Shown here: piece after piece, positions 5,076 through 6,026 of the stretch
Layout of the letters: the number at the start of each line of letters is the position of its first letter
How positions within the stretch are numbered: position 1 is the first letter of the stretch
Assembly: GCA_030428695.1 (NCBI GenBank)
Contig: JAUIEM010000491.1
Coordinates: 1-6,026, forward strand
Reading direction: 5' to 3'
From: a bacterium
Lineage (GTDB): Bacteria > Planctomycetota > J058 > JAJDCP01
DNA: 6,026 bases
The notes under the pieces: model-generated
The model's input: only the letters and a program-made list of their open reading frames with translations
Told to the model about the DNA's origin: nothing
The model's database searches: none
Translations under genes and position numbers: made by a program

Positions 5076-5515
5076 CCCCGGAGGCGCTGCATGAACCACC
5101 AGTGGTGGCCTTCGAGGTCCTCGGCCCGGTAGCTGCGGTCGGCCCAATAGTCCTCGCCGTAGTCGTCCGTCCTGGGCTCGTTGTGGACAGTGGCACCTTG
5201 CTCTTTCGCGTGTGCGTAGTGGGCGTCGACGTCGTCGACGAACACGGCGAGCGCCATCGTGACGCTACCGTCGATGGACTTCGGGCTCCTGCACGGGAAG
5301 TCGTGCAGACCAGCGCTGGCTCGATCCGTACCCGACACCATGATGAGGCCCACGCCGTAGTCGAGCTCGGAGTGGACGATACGGCCGCCCTCTCCCTCGA
5401 TCTTGAGCCGCACCGTGAACCCGAAGACGCGGCAGAGCCAGTCGATGGCAGCGGCGGGGTCGTCGTAGAAGACGGACGCAGAGATCTGGGGCCAGCCTGA
5501 GGGGGGCGGCTTCAT
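5072..5515 (-). CDS. VOC (glyoxalase/bleomycin-resistance fold) family protein
   Basis: This 147-residue protein has two beta-alpha-beta-beta-beta units. The first is at about residues 9-60, with QISASVFYDDPAAAIDWLCR, the helix typical of PhnB-like VOC proteins, then VRLKIEGEGGRIVHSEL and GLIMVSG. The second, about 85-147, has VFVDDVDAHYAHAKEQGA and ends in RSYRAEDLEGHHWWFMQ, equivalent to the family's DPEGHxWxF ending. Candidate metal ligands are His in IVHSEL and His or Glu in the DLEGHHW segment. The reaction is not predictable from sequence; family members include lyases, dioxygenases and resistance proteins. The ATG at 5515 is chosen because AGGAG lies 5 nt upstream. Such proteins often accompany DGPF proteins and ECF sigma factors, so membership in the local ECF42 regulon is a fair guess but unproven. 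Confidence 0.88.
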   Translation of the reverse strand: MKPPPSGWPQISASVFYDDPAAAIDWLCRVFGFTVRLKIEGEGGRIVHSELDYGVGLIMVSGTDRASAGLHDFPCRSPKSIDGSVTMALAVFVDDVDAHYAHAKEQGATVHNEPRTDDYGEDYWADRSYRAEDLEGHHWWFMQRLRG

Positions 5516-5737
5516 GGCTTCTCCTCTGGGGTCGATGGGGCCACTCAAGACCAAGGTAGCGCTCTGTCGTCACGTTGTCGAAGAAGCGATCCGGGGGAAG
5601 TGGCGGAACCGTCCGTGCAGCTCGAGGTGAGTCCGGGGCCTTGCCCGGCAGCGCACGCAGTCGAGGCGGACGGTGAACCCCTCCCCGACCTCGGTGTGTC
5701 CGTTCCGGGAGAACGACCGGAGCGGAGATCCGACCCC
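5516..5737. other. Intergenic gap between the right-edge gene and the VOC gene
   Basis: This 222-bp stretch holds the VOC gene's SD (5521-5525) and a sigma-70-like promoter. A modest stem, CCGGG at 5633-5637 with CCCGG at 5644-5648, could end the transcript of the right-edge gene but has no T-run. On the minus strand the frame after that gene's TAG stays open for 55 further codons and includes a CVRC pair, but has no start codon with an SD. I see no convincing gene here. Confidence 0.4.
5553..5581 (-). promoter_or_regulatory. Sigma-70-like promoter for the VOC gene
   Basis: On the minus strand TCGACA (5581-5576; 5 of 6 matches to TTGACA) is followed after exactly 17 nt by TACCTT (5558-5553; 3 of 6 to TATAAT, including the leading TA and final T). 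Transcription would start near 5546, leaving a leader of about 30 nt before the VOC start with its SD at the right place. The -10 is weak, so this is a candidate only. Confidence 0.35.
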
Positions 5738-6026
5738 CTACAGATCCTGGCGGATGTAGTGCAGGTCGTAGCAGCACTCGCGCCCGTACATCTCGGCGAG
5801 CTTGAGGGCGACGCACTCGAGCGAGCCGGCGGTGAAGGCGAGGGCCGGCTTGCCTTCGACCATCTTCAGCCTGGTCGAGCTCCAGCAGTGCGAGTCGAAC
5901 ACCACCCAGCAGTCGTCGCTCGCCCGGCCGATGAAAATGGCCCAGATCCCGAAGACGCACACCATCGCCTGGGTGTGCTTCTTCGCCAGCGCGGTCTCGA
6001 GCTGCACGACGGGCGCGACCGCGACC
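5738..6026 (-). CDS. Unrecognised protein with V-F-D-S-H motif, C-terminal part (cut by right edge)
   Basis: The last 95 residues of a protein that enters from the right edge are visible, ending in TAG at 5740-5738. The frame is open to the edge and the internal GTG at 6007 has no SD, so the true start is outside. The visible order is a helix (VVQLETALAKKHTQ), a hydrophobic strand (AMVCVFGIWAIFIGR), a short turn (ASDDC), the strand WVVFDSH with Asp44 and His46 of the fragment, then GKPALAFTAGSLECVALKLAEMYG. This succession of strand, strand ending in D-x-H, Gly, then a helix recalls the C-terminal half of the herpesvirus large tegument cysteine protease fold (peptidase family C76), whose Asp and His catalytic residues sit in a D-x-H motif. 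That is my inference from pattern only; the catalytic Cys would be outside the window. It may equally be an unrelated uncharacterised protein. Confidence 0.65.
   Translation of the reverse strand, partial: VAVAPVVQLETALAKKHTQAMVCVFGIWAIFIGRASDDCWVVFDSHCWSSTRLKMVEGKPALAFTAGSLECVALKLAEMYGRECCYDLHYIRQDL

Noticed and set aside
5576..5581. TGTCGA on the plus strand as an ECF42 -35 element
   Set aside because: From memory, TGTCGA-type -35 elements are reported for ECF42 promoters, but this one points away from the VOC gene and has no -10 element at the right distance. The same bases read on the minus strand fit a sigma-70-like -35 instead.
5570..5737. An open frame continuing after the TAG of the right-edge gene, with a CVRC pair, suggesting an interrupted longer protein
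   Set aside because: The continuation has no family pattern and the gene's end looks natural; 55 open codons after a stop are expected at this GC content.

Overview
The window is GC-rich, gene-dense bacterial DNA with Shine-Dalgarno (SD) led genes. The genes are chromosomal, housekeeping or accessory in type. I see no phage, IS, CRISPR, tRNA or rRNA signature. Codon use and gene types fit a high-GC Gram-negative such as a myxobacterium-like or gammaproteobacterial lineage, but the sequence alone does not fix the taxon.

Layout from left to right: (1) 1-338, minus, the N-terminal part of an ABC transporter ATPase running off the left edge; (2) 339-433, a divergent intergenic region packed with small palindromes; (3) 434-1426, plus, a stand-alone 2-oxoacid dehydrogenase (E2) acyltransferase catalytic domain with no lipoyl domain; (4) 1416-2660, plus, an ECF42-type sigma factor with the long C-terminal TPR-like extension, overlapping the E2-like gene by 11 bp; (5) 2657-3010, minus, a YCII/DGPF-family protein convergent with the sigma gene and overlapping it by 4 bp; (6) 3011-3303, a divergent intergenic region with four consecutive hairpins; (7) 3304-4143, plus, an alpha/beta hydrolase; (8) 4209-4262, a possible 17-codon leader ORF coupled to (9) 4259-4942, plus, a membrane-anchored protein with two copies of a YW-D/G-FG motif unit; (10) 4931-4954, a probable terminator; (11) 5072-5515, minus, a VOC/glyoxalase-like protein with a recognisable promoter; (12) 5738-6026, minus, the C-terminal part of an unrecognised protein with a V-F-D-S-H motif, weakly reminiscent of the herpesvirus tegument cysteine protease family.

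The best-supported functional theme is the ECF42 module. Sigma factors of this group are typically encoded next to small DGPF/YCII proteins and often near VOC-type proteins, and have no classical anti-sigma factor. Here the sigma factor is convergent with its YCII partner and coupled to an E2-like acyltransferase, which is an uncommon arrangement. The items most worth a second look are the hairpin cluster with competing leader structures upstream of the YCII gene, the coupled leader ORF in front of the repeat-motif membrane protein, and the DSH-motif protein at the right edge.
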